A DNA stretch of 64,000 nucleotides from CAVWXT01 sp963759115 (GCA_963759115.1 CAVWXT010000006.1:1612001-1676000); one strand, 5' to 3'; positions 26,767 through 36,881 are shown, counted from the first letter of the stretch. The notes: generated by a model not told the origin, from the sequence alone. A program made the numbers and translations.

Positions 26767-28689
26767 GTGCGTCTCTGAAAACGTTTGATCGGTGGGGTGC
26801 GAGTCCCCACCAGGTTTGCGTTACAAACCTGTAACCGAAAGTAACCGCGTCTCCGCGAGGAGGGGTGGGAAGCAACCGGAGGTGAATGACCAGTCCGTAG
26901 GATAACGAACCTGATTCGGCCAAGCCTGTCGGGGAGCCTGCTAGCCAATGGCGAACCTCCGACCGCGTGACGGCGTTCCCTCCGATCCGTCCAGATCTGC
27001 CCGGGGGATAGACGCGGCGGCCCATCCGGCTGAGGTAACGTGCGAAAGCCGTGATGGGGAGATGGCAACACGGTGGTTGAGGACGGAATGGTCGGAAGGT
27101 CAAACGTCGTAAGGAGAGAGACCTGGAAGGAAGCAGGACGGAGTTCATTGTCCCTGATAAGGATAGGAAGAACCGGCCGTCCAGGAGTCAGAGCACCCAT
27201 AGTAGCGACGAAACCGGGTAACGCCGGGGGAGCGAAGGGGTGCAGGAAGATGGATGCGTGATGTCCGAGCCACGGGAAAGAAACCATCCCCCGGTGACAG
27301 TGCCGTTCGCGGCTACTCCCGCCGGAGAGCCTCCGTCGATTCGCGACTGGGCGAACCCGTGTGTCTGGACGGACCGCATGTTGGCGACACTCGAACAAGG
27401 AGTGCGAGGAGGAAGATGGCACACGCTGATCGACAAGGTGTACGCGCCGCTGAACCTGTTTGCCGCCCGCAGCCATGTGATCGGCAACCGGGGAGCAGCG
27501 GGGGTGGACCATCAATCGGTCGAGGGCTTTCAGGCCAATGGCCAGAAAGAACTGGACAGGCTGCACGAGGCACTGCGGACCAATGCGTATCGTCCGCAGG
27601 CCGTGCGGCGAGTCTGGATTCCGAAACCGGGCAGCAAGGAGCAGCGGCCGTTGGGGGTTCCGACCGTGCGTGACCGCGTGGTGCAAACCGCGCTGTTGCA
27701 CGTGCTGGAACCGATCTTCGACGCCACGTTTTCGCAAGCCAGTTACGGGTTTCGACACGGACGAGGGTGTCATCACGCCCTGGAACGGGTCGAGGAACTG
27801 CTCGGCGCTGGTCGCGTCTACGTGGTGGACGCGAACCTCAAGAGCTACTTTGACACGATCTCGAAGCCACGGCTGATGACGCGACTGCGCGAGAAGGTGT
27901 CGGACAGCCGGGTGTTGCGTTTGGTGGAGATGTTCCTGGAGCAAGGCGTGATGGACAACCTGCGGGAGTGGACGCCCGAAACGGGCACGCCCCAAGGAGC
28001 AGTCCTCTCGCCCCTTCTGGCCAACATCTACCTCAACCCGCTGGACCACGTGCTGGACGACGCCGGTTTCGCGCTGGTCCGTTATGCAGACGACTTCGTG
28101 ATCTTGTGCAAGACTCGCGAGGAGGCGGAAGCGGCCTTGGCGATGGTGCAACGTTGGGTCAACGAAAACGAGTTGACCCTGCATCCGACCAAAACCAAGA
28201 TCGTGGACGCCCGCATCGAGGGTTTCGATTTTCTGGGCTATCGCTTCCGCGGCGACTTGCGTGTGCCGCGGCAAAAGAGCCTGCGGAAACTCAAGGAGGC
28301 GGTCCGCGCGAAGACCAAGCGCACGAACGGGCATGACCTGCCCTTCACGTGTGCTCGACTGACGCGGCAACTTCGCGGCTGGTTCATCTACTTCCGCCAT
28401 TGTCGCGGGTCGGTTTTCCGCCAACTGGACGGCTGGATTCGTGGTCGGCTGCGTAGCATGTTGCGGCGGCGACAGAAACGGCGCGGACGGGGCCGCGGAA
28501 GGGACCAGCAGCGTTGGCCCAATCGCTTCTTCGACGAGCAAGGGCTGTATTCCCTGCAAACCGCCCATGTCTGTTTCGCTCAACCCTTTCGGAGGTAACA
28601 CCATCAACTGGAGAGCCGGATGCGGGAAATCCGCCAGTCCGGTTCGGAGGGAGGGGGGCCGCAACCCAATGCGGCCTCCCTACCTCTAT
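26767..28689 (+). ncRNA. Group II intron encoding a reverse transcriptase
   Basis: The 1,923-base intron starts GTGCG and ends ...CCTCTAT. Domain V at 28611-28645 is identical to that of the intron at 24667. The maturase ORF lies in domain IV. The 5' exon ends with a perfect hairpin (cccagcgat-ga-atcgctggg plus cta), which is the preferred insertion context of class IIC introns. Removing the intron joins ctgggcta to ttgtcacacgaccctccggg and restores a continuous palindrome cluster, so the boundaries are well supported. Confidence 0.85.
27261..28598 (+). CDS. ltrA: Group II intron reverse transcriptase / maturase
   Basis: The RT domain has the palm motifs in order: GAAGVDHQSVEGF, RRVWIPKPGSKEQRPLGVP, SYGFRHGRGCHHAL, VVDANLKSYFDTI, GTPQGAVLSPLLANIYLNPL and the catalytic RYADDFVILC, encoded at about 28080-28110. 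Note the first Asp context is DANLKSYFD. The X/maturase domain follows (ARLTRQLRGWFIYFRHCRG). No C-terminal HNH endonuclease is seen, as in class IIC enzymes. The ATG at 27261 is preferred; GTG 27240 is an alternative. It probably also serves the ORF-less copy. Confidence 0.9.
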   Translation: MSEPRERNHPPVTVPFAATPAGEPPSIRDWANPCVWTDRMLATLEQGVRGGRWHTLIDKVYAPLNLFAARSHVIGNRGAAGVDHQSVEGFQANGQKELDRLHEALRTNAYRPQAVRRVWIPKPGSKEQRPLGVPTVRDRVVQTALLHVLEPIFDATFSQASYGFRHGRGCHHALERVEELLGAGRVYVVDANLKSYFDTISKPRLMTRLREKVSDSRVLRLVEMFLEQGVMDNLREWTPETGTPQGAVLSPLLANIYLNPLDHVLDDAGFALVRYADDFVILCKTREEAEAALAMVQRWVNENELTLHPTKTKIVDARIEGFDFLGYRFRGDLRVPRQKSLRKLKEAVRAKTKRTNGHDLPFTCARLTRQLRGWFIYFRHCRGSVFRQLDGWIRGRLRSMLRRRQKRRGRGRGRDQQRWPNRFFDEQGLYSLQTAHVCFAQPFRR

Positions 28690-28819
28690 TTGTCACACGA
28701 CCCTCCGGGTCGAAATCAATGTTGCTAACCTCTCACGACAAAGTCCCAATGGGCTGAATCACTGCACTAGCGCGAGGAATGCGGCTCCGTGTGAGACAAC
28801 GCCGGCCCAGGAAACGATT

Positions 28820-30034
28820 ATGCCGATCTTCGACCAGGGATATCAGCACTGGAAAGGCGCGCTGTCGGGCCACGCCTGGCGCTGGCTGGCCATCACCAGG
28901 CAGGGGCTGCGCGGGCAGCTCAAGGGCTCGCTGATCGTCCGCATCCTCTTGCTGCTGGCGTGGCTGCCGGCGCTGGCCCTGGTCGTCGTGCTGGCCCTGT
29001 GGGGATTGTTCGAGCAGGGAACCAGACGGCGTGCTGAGTCTGCTGCAGCCGATCCTCCCGCCGGGCATCGCCGCCGACCCGCACGCCTACCGGCACGCGG
29101 TGTGGACCATCGCCTATTCGATGTTCTTCAAGTTCGAGATCTTCTTCATCATGCTGTTGGTGGTGATCGTCGGGGCCGAACCTGATCAGCCGCGACCTTC
29201 GCTTCAACGCCCTGCCGCTGTATTTTTCCCGGCCGCTGACGCGGCTGGATTACTTCCTCGGCAAGCTGGGCGTCATTGCCGCGCTGGTGGCCGCGGTGGC
29301 GGTCGTGCCGGCGGTCGGCCGCCTACGTGCTGGGCGTCTGCTTCAGCCTCGACCTGAGCGTGATCCGCGACACCTGGCGTTTGCTGCCGGCCAGCATCCT
29401 GTATGGCCTGGTGATTGTCGTCTCGGCCGGGACGCTCATGCTGGCCCTGTCGTCCTGTCGCGGCGGTCGCTCTACGTGGGCATCGCCTGGGTCGGCCTGT
29501 GGATCATCAGCTCGACGGTCGCCGGCGTGCTCGAGCGGCATCCAGCGGGCAACCTTCTTTCAGCACAGCTCGGCAGGAAGAGATGGCCGAGGCCAGTCGC
29601 CAAGCCGCGCTGATGGCGGCCCGGCCTCGCCCCAACGAGCCCGCGGGGCACGGGCGGCCACCGGCGGAAGCTGGTGGCAAGCGGCGTGCAGGCAGCGCAT
29701 CGAACGAGCCGAGGCCGAAGCGGCGCCGACCAACTGGCGGCCGCTCTGCTCCTACACCGCCAACCTCCAACGCTTGGGCGAGGCCCTGCTGAACACCGAC
29801 GCCGCCTGGGTGGAGATCGGCCGGGCCATCGAGGTGCCGCGGGCCGCCTTGCAGCCGTTCTTCAGGCCGCGGCGGGCCGGCGAGCCGGATCGCCGCGATC
29901 AACGAGCGCCGCCTCGCCGATCAGATCGTGCCGCAGTATCCGTGGATATGGTCGGCCGGCGTCCTGGCCGGCCTGTTGGGACTTTCGCTATGGACTTTGA
30001 GCACGCGCGTGAAGTCGCTGGACCGGCTGCGGTG
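28820..30034 (+). CDS. ABC-2 transporter permease (heavily frameshifted)
   Basis: The start ATG 28820 gives MPIFDQGYQHWKGALSGHAW. Hydrophobic segments then follow in three different frames: LIVRILLLLAWLPALALVVV, FEIFFIMLLVVIVGA, LGVIAALVAAVAVVPA, ILYGLVIVVSAGTLMLALSS and WIWSAGVLAGLLGLSLWTL. At least six frame changes are needed (about 29025, 29180, 29320, 29455, 29570 and 29885). The last segment ends RVKSLDRLR and stop, overlapping the next start (GTGA). Join of frames gives a multi-span permease with a large central periplasmic loop. Given intact neighbours these are probably read errors. Confidence 0.65.
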
Positions 30035-30964
30035 ACGCCCGTCGTCGAGTTCGACGGCGTCTCCAAGTGGTACGGCAACGTCATCGGCCTGAACAAGCTG
30101 ACGCGTGCGGATTCCGCCCGGCGTCACCGGGCTGCTGGGCCCCAACGGGGCCGGCAAGTCCACCCTGCTGCAACTGGCCACCGGGCAACTCCGGCCCAGC
30201 CAGGGAAGCGTGCGCGTCCTCGGGCCACCGGCGCCTGGAACAACCCGGCCCTGATGCGGCACGTCGGCCTCTGTCCCGAGCAGGACGCCTTTTACGAATG
30301 GATGACCGGCTACGACTTCGTCCGCACCTGCGCCCGGCTGACGGGGATGGGCCGACGCGAGGCCGCCGCGGCGGCCGAAAAAGCCCTGGCCATCGTCGGC
30401 ATGACGGAGCACATGCGCCGGCCGATCCGCGGCTACTCGAAGGGGATGCGGCAGCGGACGAAGCTGGCCCAGGCCCTGGTCCACGAGCCCCGCGTGCTGC
30501 TTTCTGGACGAGCCCTTCACCGGCACCGATCCGGTGGCCCGGCGCGACCTGCTGGAAGTGATCCGCGGCCTGGGCGGGACCGGGCGCAGCGTGGTGGTCT
30601 CCAGCCACATCCTGCACGAGGTCGAGGCGCTGACGCCGAACATCATCCTCTTGCACCGCGGCCGGCTGGTGGCCGAGGGCCAGGTGCCGCGAGATCCGCG
30701 ACCTGATCGACCGGCATCCCCATCGGATCGTCCTGGTCTGCGACGATTACCGGGCGCTGGCGGCCAAGCTGGTCCGCTGGGAGGACGTCGAGGGCGTGAC
30801 GATGCTCGAGCGCGAGCAAGGCCGTGCTGGTCGAGACGCGCCGCCCCGACGCCTTTTACGCCCGCTTGCCGGCGCTGTCGCTGGAAGACGGAACGGCCCT
30901 CCGCGAGGTCTACTCGGAAGACGACAACCTGGAAGCCGTATTCAAGTACCTGGTGAGCAAATGA
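30031..30964 (+). CDS. ABC-2 transporter ATP-binding protein 2 (frameshifted)
   Basis: The GTG at 30031 overlaps the permease stop. The ATPase has Walker A (LLGPNGAGKSTLLQL), signature YSKGMRQR, Walker B (LDEPFTGTDPVARRD) and switch His (VVVSSHILHEVE). Frame changes occur near 30110, 30230, 30500, 30700 and 30825. The final frame ends AVFKYLVSK with a stop overlapping the next ATG. Together with the 25612 ATPase, two ABC ATPases serve the same locus. Confidence 0.75.
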
Positions 30965-31816
30965 AACCTTCGACCGTTCGTTGCCTGCCGAACGCCGTCG
31001 TCCTGTCGCGGCGTCCCTAGTCTGGGCGCCCTGGCCACGCTGTTCGTGCTGACGCTGCGGCAGCACGTCCGCGGCCGGCGGCTGCTGGTGCTGTCGCTGC
31101 TGTTTGCGCTGCCCAGCGTGCTGGCCGCGGTGGTCAATCTGGCGTCGCGCGTCGCGCCCCCGCCGAGGGCCTGCAGTTCGCTTTCGTCTTCAACCTCATT
31201 CCGCATGCCCTGGTGCCGCTGGCGGCGCTGCTGTACGCCACGGGCATCATCCAGGACGAAGTCGAGGAGCAGACGCTGACCTACCTGCTGCTGCGGCCGC
31301 TGCCGCGCTGGGCGCTGTACCTGGTCAAGCTGCTGGCGACGCTGTTGGTGACCGCGGCGCTGACGGCCGTGTTCACCGCGGCCACGTTCGCGGTCATCGC
31401 CCTGACGGCGCAGCGAGCCGGCGACCGCGGGACTGGTCGCGCAGGGCGCTGAAGACGGCCGGCCTGCTGGCGCTGGCGCAGGTCGGCTACTGCGGGCTGT
31501 TTGGCCTGCTGGGACTGCTCATGCGGCGCTCGCTCTTGGTGGGCGTGGCCTACATCGTCATCTTTGAAGGGCTGCTGGCCAGCCTCGACACGGTGGCCCG
31601 CCGGCTGACGGTGATGTATTACTTCCGCGTGCTGGTGCTGCGCTGGCTGGACCCGGCCGAGCGGCAAGGAATGGTCGATCGACCTGGCGACGGCGCCGGC
31701 AGTCGCAGACGTGCGTGCTGACGCTGCTGGGCGTGGGCCTGGTCCTGGCCGCTGGTCGGCCGCGATCTTCTTTGCCGCGCAGAGAGTTCCGCATGAAGAC
31801 GCCCGAGGGCAACTGA
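30961..31816 (+). CDS. ABC-2 transporter permease 2 (frameshifted)
   Basis: The ATG at 30961 overlaps the stop of the ATPase (ATGA). The translation shows hydrophobic segments typical of ABC-2 permeases: LLVLSLLFALPSVLAAVVNL, IPHALVPLAALLYATGI, LLATLLVTAALTAVFTAATF and LLALAQVGYCGLFGLLGLLM. EEQTLTYLLLRPLPRWALY is the cytosolic link common in these permeases. Frame changes are needed near 31015, 31165, 31415 and 31670. The C-terminus (MKTPEGN) ends at the TGA at 31814-31816. Confidence 0.65.
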
Positions 31817-31932
31817 GCCAGAGAACGCAATTCTCGCGGCGCTCGACCCAAACGCGCCCCTGTTGCGTACAAGAAACAGGGCGGCACCCGCCCCATCGAC
31901 CGGAAGAACCAACAAAATCAAGGAGGAGAGCC

Positions 31933-32301
31933 ATGTTCCGACGATTCGTTGCCATCGCCGCGGCCGCCGTGATGAGTGCCACCACCTCGATAGCGCTAGC
32001 CCAGTGCAATTGCGGCGGCCCGGTGACAAGCTATGTCCCGGACGTGCCGAGTTGCACGACGCACTGTGCGCCCGCGGTGGTGCATTACGCGTCTGCACCC
32101 CGCACGACCTACCTTGCGCCGGCTGCGCCACACGTAACGTACTATGTCCCGGTCGCGCAGCCGTACACCGTAAGCTTTGCCCCGGCTGCCCAGCCTCGCG
32201 TTGCCTACTATGGCGTGGCCGGTTGGAGCCTGTACGGGACGCCAAAGGTCTACGTGCCGGGCGAGCCGGTGCGAAACGTCTGGCGTGCCATCACGCCGTA
32301 A
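31933..32301 (+). CDS. Small secreted protein rich in Tyr, Val, Pro and Ala
   Basis: The ribosome binding site aggaggag lies 4 bases from the ATG. A signal peptide (MFRRFVAIAAAAVMSATTSI, cleavage near ALAQC) is followed by a Cys-rich start (CNCGGPV) and repeated short YVP/YLAPAAP-type motifs (YLAPAAPHVTYYVPVAQPY). Such low-complexity exported proteins are common in planctomycetes, perhaps cell-wall associated. It ends GEPVRNVWRAITP. No partner is evident. Confidence 0.75.
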   Translation: MFRRFVAIAAAAVMSATTSIALAQCNCGGPVTSYVPDVPSCTTHCAPAVVHYASAPRTTYLAPAAPHVTYYVPVAQPYTVSFAPAAQPRVAYYGVAGWSLYGTPKVYVPGEPVRNVWRAITP

Positions 32302-32373
32302 CCGCCCGCCTTCCGGCGAGCCGCTGCGGCTCCGGCCGGCTCGCCCTGCAAGCAGTCCACGGGAAACGTGGCG

Positions 32374-32418
32374 CCCGTGGGAGAGGCTGCCAACCTCTCC
32401 CGCGGGCAGCTCGATTTT
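32374..32418 (+). terminator. Rho-independent terminator-like hairpin
   Basis: Arms CCCGTGGGAGAGG (32374-32386) and CCTCTCCCGCGGG (32394-32406) pair over 13 bases with one mismatch, loop ctgccaa, and a T5 stretch follows near 32414. It lies 70 bases after the secreted-protein stop. Confidence 0.5.
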
Positions 32419-32665
32419 TCGCGTGCGGCCTTGATTCTATTACGTCGGGTCGGGAGCCGCGGGAAAGGGGATTAACTCCGTCGCTCCGCTCGGCCGATCC
32501 TCCCGAAACGGGCTCCGACAACGGTGCCTGTCGCCTTCTTCCGTCCTGCAATCGGCAAGGGCCTCCCCCCTTTGTCGGGCTGCCTACAGCTTGACGCAGG
32601 TGCAACGGCGCGGCACAATGGCGGGATGCAGTTCCGGTTGCGTCCCACGGCATAGGAGAGCTACG

Positions 32666-33913
32666 ATGTCCAAATCAGACGGTTCGTCGGTCACTAGACG
32701 CGCGTTTCTGGAAACAGGCTCGGCGATCGCCGCGGGCGTCGCGCTCGGCGGCACTGCCGGGGCCGCGCCGGGCGAGGAGGCGAAGACCGACATGAAGTAC
32801 CGCCGCTTCGGACGCACGAACCTCATGGTCTCGGCGGTCGGGTTGGGTTGCGCCAGCGGCCTGAAGTCGCAACAGCTCGGCCCCTTCCTCTTCAACCGCT
32901 ATCGCGAGCAACTCCCGCAGATGGTGGAACTGATGCTCGACCGCGGCGGCAACTTCGTGGCCACCTCGGAAGTCTATCACGACACCGAAGAACTGCTGGG
33001 CAAGGGGCTCAAGGGCCGGCGGCAGAACGCCATCATCTTCACCGCCACCACGCCCGAGAAGAAGAGCGTCGATGAGATCATCAAGAAGTGCGAGACGAGC
33101 CTGAAGCGCTTTCAGACCGACTACATCGACTGCTACTTTGGCCACGGCGGATTCACCGACGAGTTCCGCGAAGCGGCCCACAAGCTCAGGGAGCAGGGCA
33201 AGATTCGCTGGATCGGCCAGAGCCAGCACGTGCCGGCCAAGCACACGCCCCTGGTCGAGTCGGGCGACTTGGACTTCATCTTCCAGCCCTACAACTACAT
33301 GAACCTCGCCAAGTGGACCGAACAGGTCGACCGAGTCGGGGCCGAAGACCTCTTCAAGTTGTGCAAGCAGAAGGACGTGGGCGTGCTGGCGATCAAGCCC
33401 ATGACCGGCCATTTCGTCCCCAATTGGGCCAAAGACAGCACCGATCCCAAGGTCACCAAGCTGCTGGCCGAGCTCAAGGAGTTCGGCGCGGAGCACCTCT
33501 ACCACGCGATGTTGCTCTGGGTGCTGAAAAACACGAACGTCTGCTGCACGGCCGTGGGCATGACGACGCCCCAGGACGTCGTGGAAGATTGCGGCGCGGT
33601 GGTCAAGAAGTTCACCGAGGTTCACGAGCGCCTGCTGGAGACCTATGCGGCGGCGGCCACGGCCGATTACTGCCGCATGTGCGAGACCTGTGCGCCCAAG
33701 TGTCCGCAGGGCGTGGCCATCCCGCAGATCATGCGATTCCGCATGTACTACAAGAACTACGGCCACCACGAGGACGCCCGCGAGTACTATGCCAAGCTAT
33801 CGGCCGAGCAACGCGCGCCGGCCTGCACCGGCTGCGGCATCTGCGAGCAGACGTGTCCCAACCGGCTGGCGATCATGGCGAAGCTGAAAGAAGCGCACAC
33901 GCTGCTGGCGTAG
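32666..33913 (+). CDS. Tat-exported aldo/keto reductase with 4Fe-4S ferredoxin domain
   Basis: A twin-arginine signal (TRRAFLETGSAIAAGVALG) is followed by an aldo/keto reductase barrel (MKYRRFGRTNLMVSAVGLGC, with the DR-G-N-F-V-A-T-S-E-VYHDTEELLG catalytic region and DYIDCYFGHGG). The C-terminus carries two ferredoxin-type Cys clusters: CRMCETCAPKCP and CTGCGICEQTCP. AKR-ferredoxin fusions of this kind are abundant in Planctomycetes, probably exported redox enzymes for sugar or polyol derivatives, but the substrate is unknown. The ATG at 32666 is preceded by aggagag. No frameshift is seen. Confidence 0.85.
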   Translation: MSKSDGSSVTRRAFLETGSAIAAGVALGGTAGAAPGEEAKTDMKYRRFGRTNLMVSAVGLGCASGLKSQQLGPFLFNRYREQLPQMVELMLDRGGNFVATSEVYHDTEELLGKGLKGRRQNAIIFTATTPEKKSVDEIIKKCETSLKRFQTDYIDCYFGHGGFTDEFREAAHKLREQGKIRWIGQSQHVPAKHTPLVESGDLDFIFQPYNYMNLAKWTEQVDRVGAEDLFKLCKQKDVGVLAIKPMTGHFVPNWAKDSTDPKVTKLLAELKEFGAEHLYHAMLLWVLKNTNVCCTAVGMTTPQDVVEDCGAVVKKFTEVHERLLETYAAAATADYCRMCETCAPKCPQGVAIPQIMRFRMYYKNYGHHEDAREYYAKLSAEQRAPACTGCGICEQTCPNRLAIMAKLKEAHTLLA

Positions 33914-34007
33914 GCTGGCATGGCTAATCAGTTGGGCAAGCGCCAAAGCGGTTTGCCGCCGCGCCTGTGAAAGCACTGCGCAGCTTTTGGAATTGTGAAA
34001 AGACCTG

Positions 34008-34035
34008 TTGACAGCGATTTTCACACTGATAGAAT
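34008..34035 (+). promoter_or_regulatory. Sigma70-type promoter
   Basis: TTGACA at 34008-34013 and TAGAAT at 34030-34035 with a 16-base spacer, about 50 bases upstream of the riboswitch. The -35 box is perfect and the -10 box has one mismatch. It probably drives the riboswitch and the B12 operon. Confidence 0.7.
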
Positions 34036-34084
34036 CAGTTGCAATTGTGTCGTTGGTGGTCGGCCACTTCACCTCGAAGGGCCG

Positions 34085-34240
34085 ACGTACAGGGAACCCG
34101 GTGCAATTCCGGGACGGGTCGCGCCGCTGTAACCGGGTGTTAATAGGGAGCCTTTTCTGTTGGCCATTGCCATAGTTCCTGCTGAGGGAACTCGGTGAGA
34201 AGGCCGGGCATTCCTGAACTCGGAAGTCAGAAGACCTACC
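34085..34240 (+). ncRNA. Cobalamin riboswitch
   Basis: The aptamer shows the family order: AGGGAACCCGGTGCAATTCC, then a central region with GCCGCTGTAACCGGG (the B12 box core), then GAGGGAACTCGGTGAGAAGG and finally GGAAGTCAGAAGACC, with short hairpin arms between them. This is the binding core for adenosyl- or related cobalamins. It sits between a sigma70 promoter and the DUF1559, DUF4465 and btu genes, so it likely represses uptake when B12 is plentiful. The expression platform follows at about 34250-34290; I could not decide whether it acts on transcription or translation. Confidence 0.9.
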
Positions 34241-34901
34241 AACGTCAGGCCAGCAGTTCTCTGCGCGGACGGAGGCTGTAAAGTTGTCGGTGGATTAGTT
34301 GCGCCGCCTCTTGCTTGTCGGACCGCCTTTCACCCGTGCGCTGTTCGTGCGCACGGCAACGATGGGCTGCGGCTGGCGCATCACAATCATGGCTGCCTTC
34401 CCTCTGCCGCGATCGCGGTCGCGAGCCTTTACGCTCGTCGAATTGCTGGTCGTGATTGCGATCGTCGGTATGCTGATCGGCCTGTTGCTGCCGGCAGTCC
34501 AGGCAGCGCGCGAGGCGGCACGACGCACCGCCTGCTCCAATAACCTGCACCAGATCGGACTGGCGATTCAGGGTTTTCATGCGGCGAATCAACACTTTCC
34601 GGTCGGGACCGCGTTAAAGGGTTACCCGGACGGGACGAGCCCACCGGTCAATCTCCTCAACACCGGGCCATACCGTCCGGGAGCCTTCGCCATGATTCTG
34701 CCGTTCCTTGAACAGGGAAACCTCTACCGGAGTCTCCGGTTGGATTTGGCGATCGACGAAGGCGTGAATGTTGCCCTGGGCAAGACGGTTCTCTCTGTTT
34801 ACCTTTGTCCGTCGTCCAACCACACCTACGGACTGCAAAAAGCTCCCCACTCTCCGCCGCTGGCCGATCCGAACATGCAGTTCGCCGTGATCGACTACAA
34901 C

Positions 34902-34911
34902 GGCCTAAACG
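34902..34911. repeat. Target duplication, left copy
   Basis: GGCCTAAACG here equals 36371-36380; the insertion lies between the two copies. Confidence 0.85.
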
Positions 34912-36370
34912 CAATACCGTTCAACGGATTAGAACGATGGCAGGTCGAAACTCTTTGGCTGGCTGGGGGTAATGACGATGCTCGGCCCTTTTTTTCGCCC
35001 AGCAGCTCATCTTTCGTTTGATCACGCGTGGGTTGATTCGGTTACGGCGAGCGGGAAGTATTTCCTCGGCAATTTCCTCCAGCAGCGCCTGATACCACTG
35101 CCGCAGGGCACAAGCGCTTTTCGGGCACTCGGGCAAGCGACATCGCAAGATGTTCAAGGTGGCGGTGAAAGAAATCCGTTGCGGATCAACGCGCTTCTGC
35201 AAGGCCGCTTCGTACATCAGGACGCGCACAACGTAATGGCCCAAGAGGAGCCCGTAAATCTCTTGCAATACGCCGATGGTCGTTTGGCTCCGCAAGACCG
35301 GCCGCTCTCGTTGGTGGGTCTTCAACTCATCAATGGTCAGTTCCTCTTCCCAACGCTCGTGGTAAAGCTCGATCAGGGTCACGGCTGGGTCCAAGGTTTC
35401 ATCCAGGAAGGTCGTCAGCAAACGGTGCATAACCTTGTTTCCGGGGCGGCCAGGATCATCGAAGGTGTACTCGATGATCCGCACCTCGATCCCGCCTTCG
35501 TCCTTTCGTCGATGACGAGCCGAGCGATACACCTTGGCCAGGTACGATCCATCGGAAAGACGGCGAATAGGCTGGAAAATAAGGCCGGTTTTGACTCGTG
35601 CCAGCAAATGCGCATGGCGATCCAACACCTCCTGAATGGTCTGATAACTGAAGAAACCGCGATCCCACAGCAGCAACATACCTTCCTTCAGGTGACGCAG
35701 CAGATCGTGGGCCATGGTGACCTCGCCGATGCGAATGGATTTGATCAGACACCGCCACAACACATGGGTTCCCGTTTCGCACAACGCCAAAACCCGTGCC
35801 TGCGAATACGCGCCAGGAGCACGACCGCTGCCCGGTCTGCCGAAGACCCGTTCGTTCTCCGGCGTATCGGGAAGATCCAGGATGAACCCATCCAGCGCCA
35901 TCAGACGCAATCCGCGGTAGAACGCTCCTGGGGTGTCAGGTTTGGCAAGCAACCGAACGACTGCATTAGCCAGCGCACGAAACGGTGCCAAGCCGATGCG
36001 TTTTCGGGCCTCACACAATGTCGATCGGCCGGGAGTGCCGTTCCGCCGAAACGGCTGCAACCAGCGAAAAACCTGCCGATAACAATCGCAGCAAAACAAC
36101 CCCAGGGCAACCACGAACCAGACCATGAACCACCCTGGAAGGCGACGGCAGAAGCCCTTCGCTTTGCCGCATCGCTCCAAGATGGCTTCCACCTTGGCCC
36201 GCGGGATGATACGCTTCAGAGCACGGATTCGTTCTCGCGTCGGCCAAGACGCGAACTGGGCGACTTCCTTGTCGACCGAAATCATCGTAGCCTCCTTGCC
36301 AGAAAGGATTTGTGACAACCCAATCTTGGCGGGAGGCTACTTTTATTGAAAGATCAATTGAACGGTATTG
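34912..36370 (-). mobile_element. IS4-family insertion sequence
   Basis: A 1,459-base element with 13-base perfect terminal inverted repeats (CAATACCGTTCAA at 34912-34924; TTGAACGGTATTG at 36358-36370) and a 10-bp direct repeat of the target (GGCCTAAACG). One transposase, transcribed on the minus strand against the host gene. It is an intact copy by these criteria and its insertion looks recent. Confidence 0.85.
34921..36285 (-). CDS. IS4-family transposase
   Basis: A DDE transposase of about 454 residues. The catalytic regions are MALDGFILDLPDTPEN (first Asp), MLLLWDRGFFSYQTI (second Asp) and YHERWEEELTIDELK (the Y-x2-R-x-x-E region with the Glu). The start at 36285 (MISVDKEVAQFA) has AAGGAGG five bases upstream and is preferred over 36318. 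The stop TGA lies inside the left terminal repeat. Confidence 0.85.
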   Translation of the reverse strand: MISVDKEVAQFASWPTRERIRALKRIIPRAKVEAILERCGKAKGFCRRLPGWFMVWFVVALGLFCCDCYRQVFRWLQPFRRNGTPGRSTLCEARKRIGLAPFRALANAVVRLLAKPDTPGAFYRGLRLMALDGFILDLPDTPENERVFGRPGSGRAPGAYSQARVLALCETGTHVLWRCLIKSIRIGEVTMAHDLLRHLKEGMLLLWDRGFFSYQTIQEVLDRHAHLLARVKTGLIFQPIRRLSDGSYLAKVYRSARHRRKDEGGIEVRIIEYTFDDPGRPGNKVMHRLLTTFLDETLDPAVTLIELYHERWEEELTIDELKTHQRERPVLRSQTTIGVLQEIYGLLLGHYVVRVLMYEAALQKRVDPQRISFTATLNILRCRLPECPKSACALRQWYQALLEEIAEEILPARRNRINPRVIKRKMSCWAKKRAEHRHYPQPAKEFRPAIVLIR

Positions 36371-36380
36371 GGCCTAAACG
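36371..36380. repeat. Target duplication, right copy
   Basis: GGCCTAAACG, identical to 34902-34911. The host frame resumes from here (GVNRLF). Confidence 0.85.
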
Positions 36381-36881
36381 GGGTCAATCGACTTTTCACA
36401 GCCGCCCCCAGCAGAGATCAGTTGCAGGACCACGGCGGCTTCACTGAACGCTGGCAGTTGCGGATCGAAGATTTCATCGATGGGACCTCCAACACCATGC
36501 ATGTCGTGGAAACGGTCAACTTCGGACGAGGGGTGTGGATTCACGGCCGGCCGCACTATAACCAGGCCGCCTACGCGATCAACACGCTAAACGGCTATAA
36601 CAACGCCCCGAATTCCGTCTATCCAGACGGGTCCAACCTGCCCGTGACAAACCGAGGACCAGGGAAAGGCGCCGGAGGCACGTGGGGCATTTCGAGCAGC
36701 CACCCCGGCGGAGCGAACACTCTCTTCGTCGATGGGTCCGTCCATTTTTTGACCAACTCTCTTTCGGCCGAGACGCTCACGGCCTTGATTACCCGGGACG
36801 GACGCGAGGCGATAGATGGCTCGTCGTATTGACTAGGTGTTTCATTCAACGTTTCATTCTTCAACAAGGAGTGTCCCCAAC

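Larger units (their letters stand above)
34389..36832 (+). pseudogene. DUF1559 pilin-like protein interrupted by an IS4-family element
   Basis: The N-terminus has a type II pseudopilin-like signal (RAFTLVELLVVIAIVGMLIG) and the DUF1559 block (ARRTACSNNLHQIGLAIQG). After removing the insertion (34912-36370) and one target copy, the frame runs GACTACAACGGCCTAAACGG with no break into GVNRLFTAAPSRDQLQDHGG. The C-terminal part has FIDGTSNTMHVVETVNFGRG and LFVDGSVHFLTNSL, as in other DUF1559 proteins. The start is probably ATG 34389 (or 34362). The protein is probably surface-associated. It is the first gene after the B12 riboswitch, so it may take part in B12 capture. Confidence 0.75.
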
